Origin: Monoplex corrugatus
Lineage: Eukaryota > Mollusca > Gastropoda > Littorinimorpha > Ranellidae
Assembly: GCA_030674185.1 (NCBI GenBank)
Contig: CM060314.1
Span: forward strand, 26,411,891 to 26,475,890
DNA: 64,000 nucleotides
Reading direction: 5' to 3'
The notes below the pieces were generated by a model that saw nothing but the letters and a program-made list of their open reading frames with translations, was not told where the DNA came from and ran no database searches. Below are positions 1-40,912 of the stretch, piece after piece. The first letter of the stretch is position 1. Every line of letters starts with the position of its first letter. A program made the translations under genes and the position numbers.

Positions 1-54
1 CTACTGCTTCACAAGTAAATTCAGTAACTACGTACACACAGCACAAGATCAAAC

Positions 55-330
55 GTTTTGGTGTGCCCACAAGAATCGCTCCGGGCGACAGTGAAAAGAC
101 ACAAGTTTGTTTGGTTCAGTCACATCATCAACCAAGACACATTGTCCAAGACCATCCCTTAGGATACCCTGCGAGGCCATTGGCAAGGTGAACAGAGACA
201 GCTGGGTGGCAAATATCAAAGACTTGACCAACCTCAGCAGGCCTGAACTGCTTGCGGCTATACCCCGGATACTGAGGTGGAGGGTCCCGTCTTCTGCTGT
301 GTCTAGTAAGTGCCCCTAGTGATCACGAGT
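55..330 (+). pseudogene. Decayed non-LTR retrotransposon 3' end
   Basis: One frame reads KFVWFSHIINQDTLSKTI. After a stop and frame shift, another reads DSWVANIKDLTNLSRPELL. This is the C-terminal tail seen in RTE-like and related LINE polyproteins (WFGH-x-R-DTLSKTIL..., W-DNIKEWT-L-xPELL). Several stops and shifts show it is an old dead copy. The left end runs to the window edge. Confidence 0.7.
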
Positions 331-592
331 TGCTGATTTCAAAGAAGAATGACTGCTGCTGTTGCCACTAGTACTACTATGATGACCACTGATGCTACTG
401 ATGCTTATAAGGGCGTCAATAATGATAAGGCATGGGAACCCCTTAAAAAAAATAATAATAGAACTCTGAAACTAGGGGAGTCTGGGGCCATGCTACCCTG
501 GAAAACTGAAAATCTCCAGTATTTTCAGGTAAACATTCAACAAAAGATTTAAGTTTTTCAACATCCTGACATTACCAACAGTATCAGCAGAC

Positions 593-624
593 ATGCACAC
601 ACGCACGCACGCACGCACACACCA

Positions 625-669
<45 letters not shown>

Positions 670-800
670 CACACCACAGTGGAAGCAAAAACACTTGAAA
701 TTTTGTCTACGCACATACACACACACACATTCTCAATCACACATATGAATGGACATGCACACAAACACACACACATATGCATGCAAACACACACACACAC

Positions 801-849
<49 letters not shown>

Positions 850-885
850 ACACACAAAAATCATACACTCTTAATTGCACATAGC
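593..885. repeat. (CA)n microsatellite, two blocks
   Basis: Nearly pure CA runs at about 600-668 and 714-855, with ACGC and ATGC interruptions. Open frames over it encode only Cys-Val or His-Thr runs and are artefacts. The sequence between 340 and 590 and from 886 to 1158 shows nothing else recognisable. Confidence 0.97.
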
Positions 886-1158
886 ATCATCACATGCCAT
901 GCACACATGCAGGTGAACACATAGACAAACATAAACACACACACACATGCGCGACAACACACATGCGCATGAACACATATCAAAACTCATACAAACACGC
1001 ATACATACTACTATATATTATATATCAACACACACCACACATTCAAACCTCAGGCACAAAACCAACCTTGGAGTGTCCTTCGGTCCTGACGCAACCCACC
1101 ACAAAACCTTTTCTCAGTGTTTGATAAGACAAAACCAAGTCCTCCTCTTCACTATTCT

Positions 1159-30184
<29,026 letters not shown>

Positions 30185-31440
30185 GGCAGATGATGGCAAA
30201 CTAACACAATGATTGAATCAAACAAGCAAAGACTGCTGAACACAAATCGTTACAAAACTGCTACGGGGCCTGCTGCTCCTTGTCAGTTTGAAGAACTTCG
30301 CCAGATCCTACAAAGGGAAAGTAGCATCATTTCTTCCATCACAGTAGCTTCCCCTGAACGCACGCTTGCAGCTTGTGCTCCAGGCGACCTCTGAACAAAA
30401 TAATTTGGTTTTTGTTCTTCTTCTTGCAAGCAGAAGGTAAAACTGTGAAAATATAAATTACAATGCCTTGTAGCAGAATCGCTTGTGTACTCCAGGGCAT
30501 CAGTGATCGGCGGTAATGGTTAACTAGTTTCTTTCTCAACCATCCGTTGAGAAAGCTCTACTTTAACTTTTTACTCAAATTACTGTCCTCTTGAGGCTCT
30601 TCGGCTCCTGTCACTTGTGACGTTAACGGTTAATCGTTTCACGACACTGCCTCACTATAGCTACTATTCCCTGAGTACATTGTAGGCAGGAAGTAGATAT
30701 GCCCTGGGGACACCCTATTTTGGTCATTTTTATTTAATTTTCCTAAGTTGGCTGTAAAAGCTAGCTTAGTTATTGATGTTAGAACAACTTTTTAGATCAC
30801 TCTTTCATCTCCCTTGTGAAGCAAAAATATATTCTGTAAAGATTCATTTAGTTAGTGTTTTGTACTTTTGAAAATGTCAACGTAAGCCACAAAGTCAAAA
30901 ACCCCAGACAGCCACACGAGATTCATAAAAAAATTATTATTTTCAGCATATGATGGTCAAAAATGCAGGGAAAAGGACATAAAAGACAATATTTCAACAT
31001 TTTAGAACATAATGGTAACAAAGTGTAACAGCAGTTACATGATTAGCAATATCATTACACAAATAGTGTGAATGTACTATTTGTGTCATTTCACATAAGT
31101 ACATAGTTTCTTCTAAAGCAGTGGTTTGTTCATCCATGGATATGATAACAGAATAGCAAATAAAAAAGTAAATGATAAAGTGCACATAATTGGGAATTTT
31201 AGAAAACCCAAAATGAAAAAAAGACAACAAGTTAACTCAAAACAAACAAGTAAATTAACATGAACATGTAAACAAACACAGACTCAGGCAGACTGAAAAG
31301 ATCAATGTGGAAGGGAAGAAAAAATATGGAAAGTATACACCAACCTTTGAATTTGATGATGAAGACATAGCCATGATGATGATGTGATAAATTAATACAG
31401 GTTCATGAAAAGAACAAATTTGTCGAAATCACCTTAGCAC
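30185..31440. other. TERF2IP 5' flank / probable promoter side
   Basis: Above the start codon the minus strand holds a possible 5' UTR. A possible acceptor lies at about 30394, and TGACGTTAACGG occurs near 30618. Beyond 30700 it is AT-rich and featureless. No TATA box can be assigned. Confidence 0.35.
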
Positions 31441-31562
31441 AAATACACTGAAAAAGCCACAACCACTACACCTGAAACACTTAAAAAGCCACAAGCACTA
31501 CACTTGATACACTGATAAAACCACAACCACTGCACTTGATACACTGAAAAAGCCACACTAAC
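31440..31562. repeat. ~36-bp tandem repeat, 3.5 copies
   Basis: AAAAAGCCACAACCACTACA and CTTGATACACTG recur at about 31450, 31486, 31516 and 31547 with small changes. Confidence 0.8.
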
Positions 31563-31728
31563 AACTTATATTCATTTCTGCTACTTCGGCGGCCGTGAAA
31601 GTTGTCCTATTAACCATGTTTACACAGCAGAGTGAACGACGCGGGTAACACGAAGAGACAAAGAGTTGGGGTTGGTTGCTTTCAACAGAAATTAAACATG
31701 AAATTGCCCCCGTTAAGCTGACAATGTG

Positions 31729-32087
31729 CAGGCATGGGAATTTTCCGCCAAAAGGCGGATATCCGCCAAAAAAAAAAGTCCGTCCGCCAAAAAAAAAGTG
31801 TCCGCCAAAGTCTGAAAAAAAAAAAAAAAAGGAGGGGGGACAAAAATCGGCGGACACCGGTTACTCTTCTGCCCCTGGACCCCACCAGGGCCTGGCAGCC
31901 CCTGGAGTCCAGATGCTTTTTTGTCCATAATTTACTGTCAGGAGAAGCCTTTAGATGGGTCTAAAAAGCTATAAATTCATTTTCTTCCGGGGGGCTTCGC
32001 CCCCCTGGGCCCCCCACCAGGGGGCCGCTGCCCCTGGACCCCAGGCCAAGTTTCAGACTTTTTTCACATTTCCAATTCCCATGCCTG
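31729..32087. mobile_element. 359-bp inverted-repeat element with 6-bp duplication
   Basis: Terminal inverted repeats CAGGCATGGGAATT (31729-31742) and AATTCCCATGCCTG (32074-32087) are perfect. AATGTG flanks both sides (31723-31728 and 32088-32093). The inside has CCGCCAAA repeats, A runs and two GC-rich palindromic patches with CCCCTGGACCCCA. There is no coding capacity, so it is a non-autonomous DNA element. Its superfamily is undetermined. Confidence 0.9.
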
Positions 32088-32149
32088 AATGTGGCATTGT
32101 ATGATGTAGTAGAGTTTCTTTGTGTAGTTTCAACACGTTTTGAGGGAAT

Positions 32150-32350
32150 TTACGATGCATTTAATTTTAGAACAGGCATCGCGAACATTCTCGCGACGTG
32201 TCCACAGCAACCTTTCGGCCGTCACAAGCGGGCTCGCGACATGTCTTTACGGCATAGGCAGGCGTCGCGACTATTATCGCATTATGTCGCAAAAAGGTTA
32301 ACGTCGAGGGGAGATGCAGCTTTCGGATGTGGACCAGATGGGTAGCGTTT
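32150..32350. promoter_or_regulatory. CpG-rich block with TCGCGA motifs
   Basis: CGCGA occurs at least four times (for example ATTCTCGCGACGTG, GGCTCGCGACATG, GCGTCGCGACTA) in otherwise AT-rich DNA. It lies between divergent TERF2IP and TIMM8. It could be a promoter or first non-coding exon of TIMM8, but no transcript evidence is available. Confidence 0.35.
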
Positions 32351-32389
32351 GCCATAGTTAGGATGATTCTTTCAATTGTTTCTTTCATG

Positions 32390-34720
32390 TTTTCCTAGGA
32401 CGCCACCTTCCTTTGGATCTTTGCTAAGCCCTTACCTTTTCATGTTAGCCTGCAAGCTGTTCGCTTGGAATGGAAGCCTCATCATGCTCATGAGTGATGA
32501 GATGAGGTGGCCAAACCATTTTAGCCTCTGTTTTTCACTACCGGTAGGCCTATATCCTAGACATGGCACATTCCCTGTAGTGTAGTGTCTCTAGTGGCAT
32601 CATTTCTGATCTCGTCTCGACATGTGACACTCATTCAGTCGTTGTCTTCGTGAGACACTTCATCTCACCAGCCGTTATTTTGCTTTTTTGTCTTTGGTTA
32701 AGTGTCCATGTCTGGCACTGATAACAAAACGTTGGGATTAAAATAGAACTTATTAGACTCTAGTTGACGCTTTGTATGATCCATAGATCCATAGGTGTGT
32801 GTGGGTGTGATAGCAGAGGGGCCAGCTAATAAGTCATGCTGCATTTGCTTTCTGGATTTTTACTTCAATTTCCCTGTCCACGCTGCGACTCCGTGTAAAG
32901 ATACTACCTAAATATTTAAATTCTTCAACTTGTTTCAGTTCCATGTTATTGTCCCGTAATTCCAGCTTGCCTGGGATTCTGCTCACCTTCATAACTTCAG
33001 TTTTGGATATGCTGATTTTCATGTTATCATATTCACAGCTTGTATTCATGTTTCTGAGGTGTTCAACTCTTCTGTATTTTCATTATTTGGGTATTGGTCA
33101 TCAGCCATTCAGGTCTTCAAGATTTGGATTTGCATTCTTTGTGGTCCTGTCCATGTAAAAATGAATAACAGAGGGGACAAAACATAATTTTGGCACACTC
33201 CTGTTTTTACATCAAATCAATCATTGAGGCTGTCTTGTGTTCTTACTGCATTTTGACTGTTGACTGTTGATCCATCACCATGACATCTCTAATAACTGTA
33301 TTTGAGTGCCATTCAACATGTTACTCTCTACTCTGTCGAAGGCTTTCTCTTGGTCACTAAATATGTTGTTTTGTTCTTTGTCATATTCGACATCTGTCAA
33401 AGGGTGAAGATTGTATCTGTACATCATCTTCCTTTCCTGAATTCAAACTGTGCCTCACTCACTTTAGGTTCTATGATAGGTCTAATTCTCTGTTCCAGTA
33501 CTTTAGCATAAATTTTCGCTGTGTGTTTGAGAAGCGAGATGACCCAGTATGTCTTACAATCTCTCTTATCTCCTTTTTCTTGTATAGAGTATGACAGTTG
33601 CTTTTTGCCAGTCATAGGGACTTTTCTCTGCTTCCATGCCTGATTAAGAATAGTATGTAGCCATGCTATGCCAGTCTTTCCGCATGCTTTAGTAACCTCA
33701 TGTTATTTGATCTGGTCTTATATTTCCTTTATTTCACTTTTGAGTATATCACTTATCAGGCTGCTCTCCCGTCACATTGATTTGACTTAAATAATGCAAC
33801 ATTTTCTTGTTCCTCTGTTGGGTTCAACATGTCCTCGAAATATTCTTTCCATCTGTCTTTGATTTTGTTTGGGTCAAAAAGTGGCTTTCCTTCTATTATT
33901 TGTAATGGTGGCTGGGTTGAATGGCTCATCCCTCAGCCTCATGCTCTTGATACTTTTATAAAATTCTTGTGGTGACTGCCATCAAAGTTGTGCCAGATGT
34001 TTGCCATAATTCTTTCAAGATTCAAATATAGTGGCTTTAACTTTTCTTTTTGCCTCTTTTCTTGCTTTTCTATAGGCTATGTTGTCTTCCTACCGTTTTT
34101 TTTATTTCACCCACATTTTGTATAGTTTCTTCTTGACTTTTAAAGCTTCTTTGATTGAATCATTCCACCAAGCAGTCTTCTTTATTTTTCTTTGTCCCTG
34201 TTTTTTGGTTCCACATCTTCTTTCCAAAATGCTAGTAATTTCTGTTTGAAAAATGTTCCATTCTTTTTTTATCAGCCAATTTCATGTGGCAAATTTTTTA
34301 GGCTTCTTCAATGTATGAAATTACTTTTGCTTTGACACTTTCTTCGGCCATTTTCTTTATATTTATTTTATTTTCTAATTTAACTTTATGGCGGGGACTT
34401 CTCAGTTTTTTTAGTGTGTGCAACATAACAATTTTGTGATCAGTGTCGGTGACATAATTTGGGATTGCTCTCACATCTTTTATTTTGACTCCCAATCTTT
34501 TTCTTGTGAGAATGAATTCACTCTGGGAAGCTTGAACTAAATGAAATCACTTCACTTGTAGCACATTTTCGCATGATTGATTTTGTGTTTGAAGAAGATA
34601 TTGGTGATGAAGAGTTTATGCTCCGCACATAAGTTCAGCAGCGTCTCAGCCTTTGAGTTGCACTCGGTCTCCTGATCACTGAAAGGCCTAAATGGCTGCT
34701 GTCTCTGGCATAAGACCATA
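32390..34720 (-). pseudogene. Decayed RTE-like LINE (endonuclease to C-terminus)
   Basis: Minus-strand pieces follow element order. The endonuclease end comes first (34720-34300: TLHHQYLLQTQNQS, GVKIKDVRAIPNYVTDTDHK). The RT start follows (33615-33424: EKGDKRDCKTYWVISLL, KIYAKVLEQRIRPIIEPKVS, FEFRKGR). The RT end is at 33049-32834 (MKISISKTEVMKVSR, EEFKYLGSIFTRS). The tail KQRLKWFGHLISS is near 32510. Stops and shifts are frequent. It is the same clade as the fragments at 11304 and 11799. Confidence 0.85.
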
Positions 34721-34989
34721 TCTGTGTTACATCACATCATTACATCCCCCAGCCCCCTATCTTCTGTGTAGTTCAGGGGTGATAAATCTGACCAGTCGAA
34801 AGCCTGCTTTTGAAGTGTAATAATGACATGAGGCTGTTTTTAGAATTGATGGTTTCAGCAGTCATTGAGTTGGTGTAGAAGCCGGAGTGCTTAAAACAGA
34901 ATTTCAGAGAGTGAGTTGAGTTTGAATTAAGAGGGTGAAATTCACTCTCACTACAACCATGTATGGATGAAGTAATGTTCTGGTGCGTG

Positions 34990-35080
34990 GATGACGCATT
35001 CATTATTCTGCACATCATGGGAGCTCTGTGTGTGTGTGTGTCTGTGTGTGTTGTGTGTGTGTGTGTGTGTGTGTGAATTT
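34990..35080. repeat. (GT)n microsatellite
   Basis: GT run at 35028-35075. Confidence 0.9.
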
Positions 35081-35411
35081 TATTTTAATGCTTAATTATT
35101 AATTCTTGGGAAATCGACCATTTAATTGTCCTTTGACTGCTCCCTCCCCTCCCCCAGTGAGGTCTTGTCTCTGTGCAGCAGCACATTTTTTCATATTTTT
35201 ATCTGGTTAAATTTCTTTTGTAGGCAGGTCCAGCTATGTCTGACTAAGTATTTTTACTCTGGGTACTCCCATTTTCCCTTCAGTCACTTGGCTGTTGGTT
35301 TTTTTCTTCTTCCAAGGTCAGACTGGATTTGTTTTACTAGGTGCAGTCCATTTACATCCGCCATATCTCATGCATTCAGTTTTTCCATCCATTCAACCAC
35401 ACGTGTATTCA

Positions 35412-35594
35412 TTTCTATACATCTTTCCCTGAAGAGAAGATAATGTACATAGTGCATCATGGTTAGTTGATTTTCTATACATCTTTCCCTGAAGAGAAGA
35501 TAATGTACATAGTGCATCATAGTTAGTTGATTTTCTATACATCTTTCCCTGAAGAGAAGATAATGTACATAGTGCATCATAGTTAGTTGATTTT
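35412..35594. repeat. 60-bp tandem triplication
   Basis: TTTCTATACATCTTTCCCTG and the rest of a 60-base unit recur at 35412, 35472 and 35532, with one substitution (GGTTAG/AGTTAG). The copies are nearly identical, so the triplication is recent. Just beyond, a 37-bp duplication (TTTGCCTCCC... ACCAGATTTCA) lies at 35650-35722. Confidence 0.95.
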
Positions 35595-36086
35595 GAATAC
35601 TTCAACCCTACCTCTCTTTAGGATGTAGAATAATGATGTGGTTGGATGCATTTGCCTCCCTTGTTTTCTAATGACCAGATTTCACATATTTGCCTCCCCT
35701 GCTTTCTAGTGACCAGATTTCATGTGCACTATTTTCTCCTGCTCAATAACATAACTGTGAAGTTTTACTAGTATTGTTTCCACAAGATTTTGTATACTGA
35801 TTTATTTACATGTTTGTTGTCTTTTGTAGGCCTATACACTTGACAAACGCCAGTTGGCAGAAACTTGGTGCATGTCATTTTGTTATATTGAATATGCATT
35901 CTCTTTTGTTTTGTTTTTGTGTTTCTGGTTTTTGCAGCTATGAATGTTAATTTTGTTATCCTTGAGAAGAGAGAGAAAACCTAAAGGTCAGAACTGATGG
36001 ATGTCTTTTTCATTATTGTTATGTCACATCCCAAGGTGAATACAGTAGATCTATATCTCTTTCATATTTGTTATCCTTATTTGCAG

Positions 36087-36156
36087 GTTAGAGATTTACT
36101 ACAGCCGTTATTACTATCATCACACAGCAAGTACTGTAACCAAACCACTGATCAAG
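36087..36156 (+). other. TIMM8: TIMM8 5' UTR, probable spliced exon start
   Basis: TTATCCTTATTTGCAG|GTTAG (AG at 36085-36086) is a good acceptor 70 bases before the ATG. A non-coding first exon upstream is therefore likely. Its donor was not identified. Confidence 0.5.
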
Positions 36157-36423
36157 ATGGCTGGAGAAGCACTACAGGATCCTCGCATGCAGCGCTTTGT
36201 GGAGATGGAAACTCAAAAGCAGCGTTTTCAGCAGCTTGTGCACAACTTGACAGAAAAATGCTGGGACACCTGCATGGGCAATCCAGGCCATAAACTGGAC
36301 TCCCGGACAGAAAGTTGTATGATCAACTGTGTTGAACGCTTCATTGACACCACCAATTATGTTATGAATCGTTTGGAGTCCACTCCAACTCCAAGTGGAG
36401 GAGGGGAAAGTTCAGGGTGGTAA
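36157..36423 (+). CDS. TIMM8: Mitochondrial import chaperone Tim8
   Basis: Tim8 pairs with Tim13 as a hexameric chaperone that escorts hydrophobic precursors across the mitochondrial intermembrane space to TIM22 (family knowledge). The 88-residue product has the twin CX3C motif, CWDTC at about 46-50 and CMINC at about 65-69, separated by 14 residues. It also has the Tim8 signature KLDSRTESC and [16 protein letters not shown]. The length matches the family (83-97). The whole coding region is one exon; the ATG lies in a CAAGATGG context. AATAAA occurs near 36667. The C-terminus is Ser/Gly-rich ([10 protein letters not shown]). There is no presequence, as expected for this family. Confidence 0.95.
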   Translation: MAGEALQDPRMQRFVEMETQKQRFQQLVHNLTEKCWDTCMGNPGHKLDSRTESCMINCVERFIDTTNYVMNRLESTPTPSGGGESSGW

Positions 36424-36910
36424 TTATTTAGTTCTGCAGCACCTTCTCATTCTCCAGTTGACAGCAGATTTTCTCTCTGTGTATGCATGGTTGTGTGTGA
36501 TCAGTAAAGTGGGATTAAATCTTTTACATTACTTTAATCTATTGTTTGTTTTGGATGGTGTAGTTGAAATTCTCTCTCCCTCTCTCTTTACTCATATATA
36601 CACTCACACACTTACAGGCACACAAAAAACTGGAAGTGGTGTTATCAAACTTGTTTAATTTTCATAAAATAAAAAATGAAACCAGTCTCAAACAACGAGA
36701 AATAAAAATCACAGGCACAGAGAGAAGCAAAGACAACATTGTAACATAATGTTCACGCGTGCTACCTTGGTCGACAAAAATACATCATTTCGAGATCATA
36801 GCCCTCAATCCCCTATTATAACGAACATTCCGTTCAACTTATTTTCCTTTTAGTTATTTTCAGTACACTGTACAGGATACTGCTGTTCTAGAAAATGTCG
36901 GACTCAAAAT

Positions 36911-36975
36911 ATTTTCCTGTTTGTTCTCAAAATATATATATATTATATATATATTTTGAGAACAACCAGGAAAAT
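36911..36975. repeat. 65-bp near-perfect palindrome
   Basis: ATTTTCCTGTTTGTTCTCAA followed by a TA run is mirrored by TTTTGAGAACAACCAGGAAAAT. Arms are about 31 bases with one extra base on the left. It would extrude as a cruciform or fold as RNA. Confidence 0.9.
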
Positions 36976-38930
36976 ATATATATATATATTAAAATATCAC
37001 TTTAAAATGATTTAACATGCTCTAAAAATACTCAGTTCTTAACTAATTACTTTTTCTGTTAATTGTAAGTAAAGCAGTAAATTGTGTACAGTGCCCATTT
37101 TGACCTTTGGATTCTAAATTATGGAAACATTAATACTAGAAAGCACCATGTATTACATAATAACACTATTTGTACATGTATACACTTTGTCTCATGTGCC
37201 AACAAAGCATCTGGAGTATTATAATCTGAAGCAAACACTTGTAAATAAAGAGCATTCTGACGGTGTACTTTTCTTTTTCAAGAGAATTGTTATATCTATA
37301 TAGCAAATCTGCTCTTACACTATAAGTATAATAATCTGAAGCAATTATAATAAAGACCATTCTGAGTGTGTACTTTTTCTTTCCTAAAGTACTGTAATAT
37401 TTTCAAATCATATCTGCACTTCAACTGTTCCTGGATTTCTTAACACTTTGCATGACAAAATTTGTCTTTATTGATATCTTTTATCATCATTATCTTTCAT
37501 CACCACCTTTTAATATCTCTCGAGACCACTTTTTCCTATCTGTCCATCCTTACCCTTAAATCAAAAAGACAGAAAATTTCTTAAATCTGTGATATAGCTG
37601 TTCTTTAAAAATAATCAAACCAACAAACTGGACAGAATGTTAATACATTTAATCTAAAACTTAGATACAGTGTCAGAAAATTTCTCTTGTATATATTATC
37701 AGAACATTTCTCTTGTATTTTATATTTAGAAGGTAGGCCTACAAATTATGATTCTGCATTATCAAGATTCTGCAGTATCAGTTTCACAACAAACAAAAAC
37801 ATATCCTACTTTGTGCTCTTAATGAACTGATTTTGGACTCTTCTACTTATAGATATAATTTAGACCAACAGTAAATGAAAAATCCCTTTTCATTTTATTA
37901 ACCTACAGCATTTTAAAGAATAAATAAACACTAATATAAAGTGAAGACACAATAACAGTCGTGATGACTACACTTTCTTCCACTCCTGGTGATAACACTT
38001 ATGTTGAACTATATGAGTAAGTACACTGACACAAACACTACACTTCACATTCAACCTTGCTTATAAAAAAATGGTTTTATGAAACCCAAACCAGTCACAT
38101 GACTAATGAACATACACGCGCACACACCCACATCAACATCAAATTATGCAAAGAAGAACCAACACACAAAATTATCTAGAGCTTTGTACAAGACAGCGGA
38201 CTTTAGTGCTAAATATTTCCAAATAATCGCCTGCAGCAAGGGAAAATTCTCTGCAGATTAAAAATGATCAGTAAATCCAAATATGAGACAATAAATGAAA
38301 ACAATACACTAAATGTATTGCGTCATAAATCGGAATAGTTTGATAAATATAATTTGCACACAAATAAGGAACAGATGGGCTGCTCAATCAGTTTTTTAAA
38401 CCATTGTATTTTAAGTTTGGTTAGCTGGAAAGAAATATGAACAGTTCTACCCAGGGAGAATGTCACCTTAGTTTGGTGCCACCAATAGTTGTACTGTTTT
38501 CATTTCTATGTGTATTTTTGTTTACCTATTAAAATAGTATGTATGCTAAGTGTGTGCATTTCATGGCATGTTGGTTTACTGTCTCATCTGAAATGAAGGA
38601 CAAGTCGGCTATTTATGCCAATATTCATACTATGCTACCATTCCGATGTATGCCATGAGCTGGAAATTAACCCATGCAATCAAACTGAAAGGCAAATAAT
38701 CTACTTCTATGTCATCCAGGCCTAGTTTATAGAGGACAAATTTTAACCCATTTTCCAGATTGAACAATAAAAGGCTTATCTTCAGATGTTATTAGTACTG
38801 TAGCATATAAAAGATAAATTTCTTTTCCATAATAAAAGGTATGTATACTTCAAATGTTACAAGTACTCTTGAATAATGCAGGGAAGGGGGGGGGGGGGGG
38901 GGGGGGCAGGAACACAGATAAATCACATCT
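36976..38930. other. Region between convergent genes, unassigned
   Basis: AT-rich and without supported exons. A ~110-bp diverged duplication (ATAATCTGAAGCAA and ATTCTGA, GTGTACTTTT) lies at 37218-37400. A weak SINE-like stretch lies at 38575-38690 (CTGTCTCATCTGAAATGAAG). A G homopolymer lies at 38885-38906. Confidence 0.4.
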
Positions 38931-38988
38931 CAGTAAAAGAGTTTTCTAACCAAAGCTCAGTAAAAGAGTTTTCTAACCAAAGCTGAGA
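38931..38988. repeat. 29-bp direct duplication
   Basis: CAGTAAAAGAGTTTTCTAAC and the rest of the unit are present twice in tandem. Confidence 0.9.
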
Positions 38989-39430
38989 TACAAATACAGA
39001 AATAAAACCAACAGCCCAAAAAGAGGAGACACCATATGTCACTTTTTGTTTCACAGCAGCTGTAACAGAACAAACAGTATCCTGAAAACATCATCTTTCA
39101 TCCTATGTTCTATTACATTCTCTTTGTCTTAAGCAACATGTCAATGCTTGACCCCACGGAAAATCTGGACAGTCAGTTTCAAAATTTGTTAACCACATTT
39201 TCAGCTTGTGATATTTAGCATTTGGATTTCAATCGGGGCTTTTTTCCCTACAATACAAACCATGCAAATCTGAGAGGGGAAATTTGTTTTTATAAATTAC
39301 TCCTCAGAGTATAAAAAGTTACGATTTTTGTCTGCTCTTCAACAGTCAGTTTGGGTTTTGAGCTGTGTGGATCATTGCTGGTTTTTGAGCTGCGAAGATA
39401 CGTGCTTGGAATTCTTCCTCAAGAACATGT

Positions 39431-39742
39431 CACAATTTTTATATGGATATGAGAAATAATGTATCCGTACATGTACACACTTCTAAGCACAAAACAAACA
39501 AACAAACAAAAAAACAATTTTTATGTGGATATGAGAAATAATGTAGCCATACATGTACACACTCCTAAGCACAAAACAAAACAAACAAAAAACCCACAAT
39601 TTTTATGTGGATATGACAAACAACATAACCATACATGTACACACTCCTAAGCACAAAACAAAACAAACAAAAAACCCACAATTTTTATGTGGATATGACA
39701 AACAACGTAACCATACATGTACACACTCCTAAGCACAAAACA
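39431..39742. repeat. ~82-bp tandem repeat, 4 copies
   Basis: ACAATTTTTATGTGGATATG, then CATACATGTACACACTCCTA and AGCACAAAACAAA recur at 39431, 39512, 39594 and 39676. Copies 3 and 4 are closest to each other. Confidence 0.92.
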
Positions 39743-40730
39743 AAAATCAATGGCAACATAAGAGTGGAAGAGCAGTATTTGGTGGTAAAACATTAACTGT
39801 TAATACATTGTGTCATTCGATAAGAATGATCAAAATTAATGTTTAACACCGACATAATGTTTGTACAATTCACAGATAATGCACAAACAACTGCATGACA
39901 AAACAGAAAGATCTCTTTACTTGCTATTAACAGAAACCAAGCCACAAACACAAAGATACAACAACAAAGCCAACCACAAATGGTACAAATCCATGACAAA
40001 TACCATTAAAGTAAAAATGTCTCCCCCTGTAAACATCAATTTGCAACATTATACTTTATATGTACATGAAATCAGAAAAAGAAAACAGTACAACATCCAT
40101 AGACCTAAGAATTTTCGCAAAATACTTGCATTAGACATCTCTCTAAATACGTACACAGGTATGTTCAAGCTCAAAATTCAAAGTTCAAGCTGAAAATCCA
40201 ATTGATTTCAATTTTGATACAATTCATGGTCAAATGATTCATGTATTTATATCATAAATACATCAACTGACATCGGTATGGCAAGGCATGTCCTGCTTGT
40301 TTTCAACACACGGACAGACAGACAAATGTAAAGTTATATATCATAGCATGGTAGCCTACTTAAACTCCATCCTTTCAAATCTCATCAACCACTGCAGGAC
40401 CTGCTCTGAATAAGACAAATCTGTCAGAGAACATGCCTTCTACCATAAGTCTACAGCAAATACAAACAATGATATCAATAAGTCTTCTTAATAAACACCA
40501 CAAACTGAAAGCACAAATGACCATCATAAACTGATGCACTTATCTCTGAAAATGCCCTTTTGCATGTGGAGCATTGAACAAGATGTTCGTCATTTTATAT
40601 CCATGACTTTCTAGGATCACCTGAATACAAAATTCAAAATCATACAAATTGTATCATTCTTCTGCACCTGATATCATGCTGTTGCGAAGTTTGTAGGCAA
40701 ATGCAATACCGGACTGACTGAGCATGTTGT

Positions 40731-40912
40731 TTAACCTTTTGATTCCCGCACTCTATCCACCAACCACAGAAACTTAACCCTTTGACCCCATCACCCATCT
40801 ACCAGCTTCCTACAAGCTGGTGGATAGGGTAAGGGAGTCAGAGTTAAGCTTTTGCTAGCGTGATTAACTATGCAGGATGCTGATGGAGAGGGTGTGGGAA
40901 TCAAAAGGTTAA
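40731..40912. mobile_element. Foldback TTAACC element, complete copy
   Basis: The outer arms TTAACCTTTTGATTCCCGCA and GTGTGGGAATCAAAAGGTTAA form ~30-bp inverted repeats. TTAA sits at both ends. A second inverted pair inside (TTAACCCTTTGACCCCATCA against GGTAAGGGAGTCAGAGTTAA, about 40777-40856) makes a nested palindrome. No coding capacity. TTAA ends suggest a piggyBac-like mobiliser, by inference. Confidence 0.85.

Noticed and set aside
31558..31641. Minus-strand ATGGTTAATAGG frame with a CpG-rich start as a first TERF2IP exon
   Set aside because: Only 19 codons with no good donor before the stop, and RAP1 already has a well-supported start at 30184 with an in-frame stop upstream.
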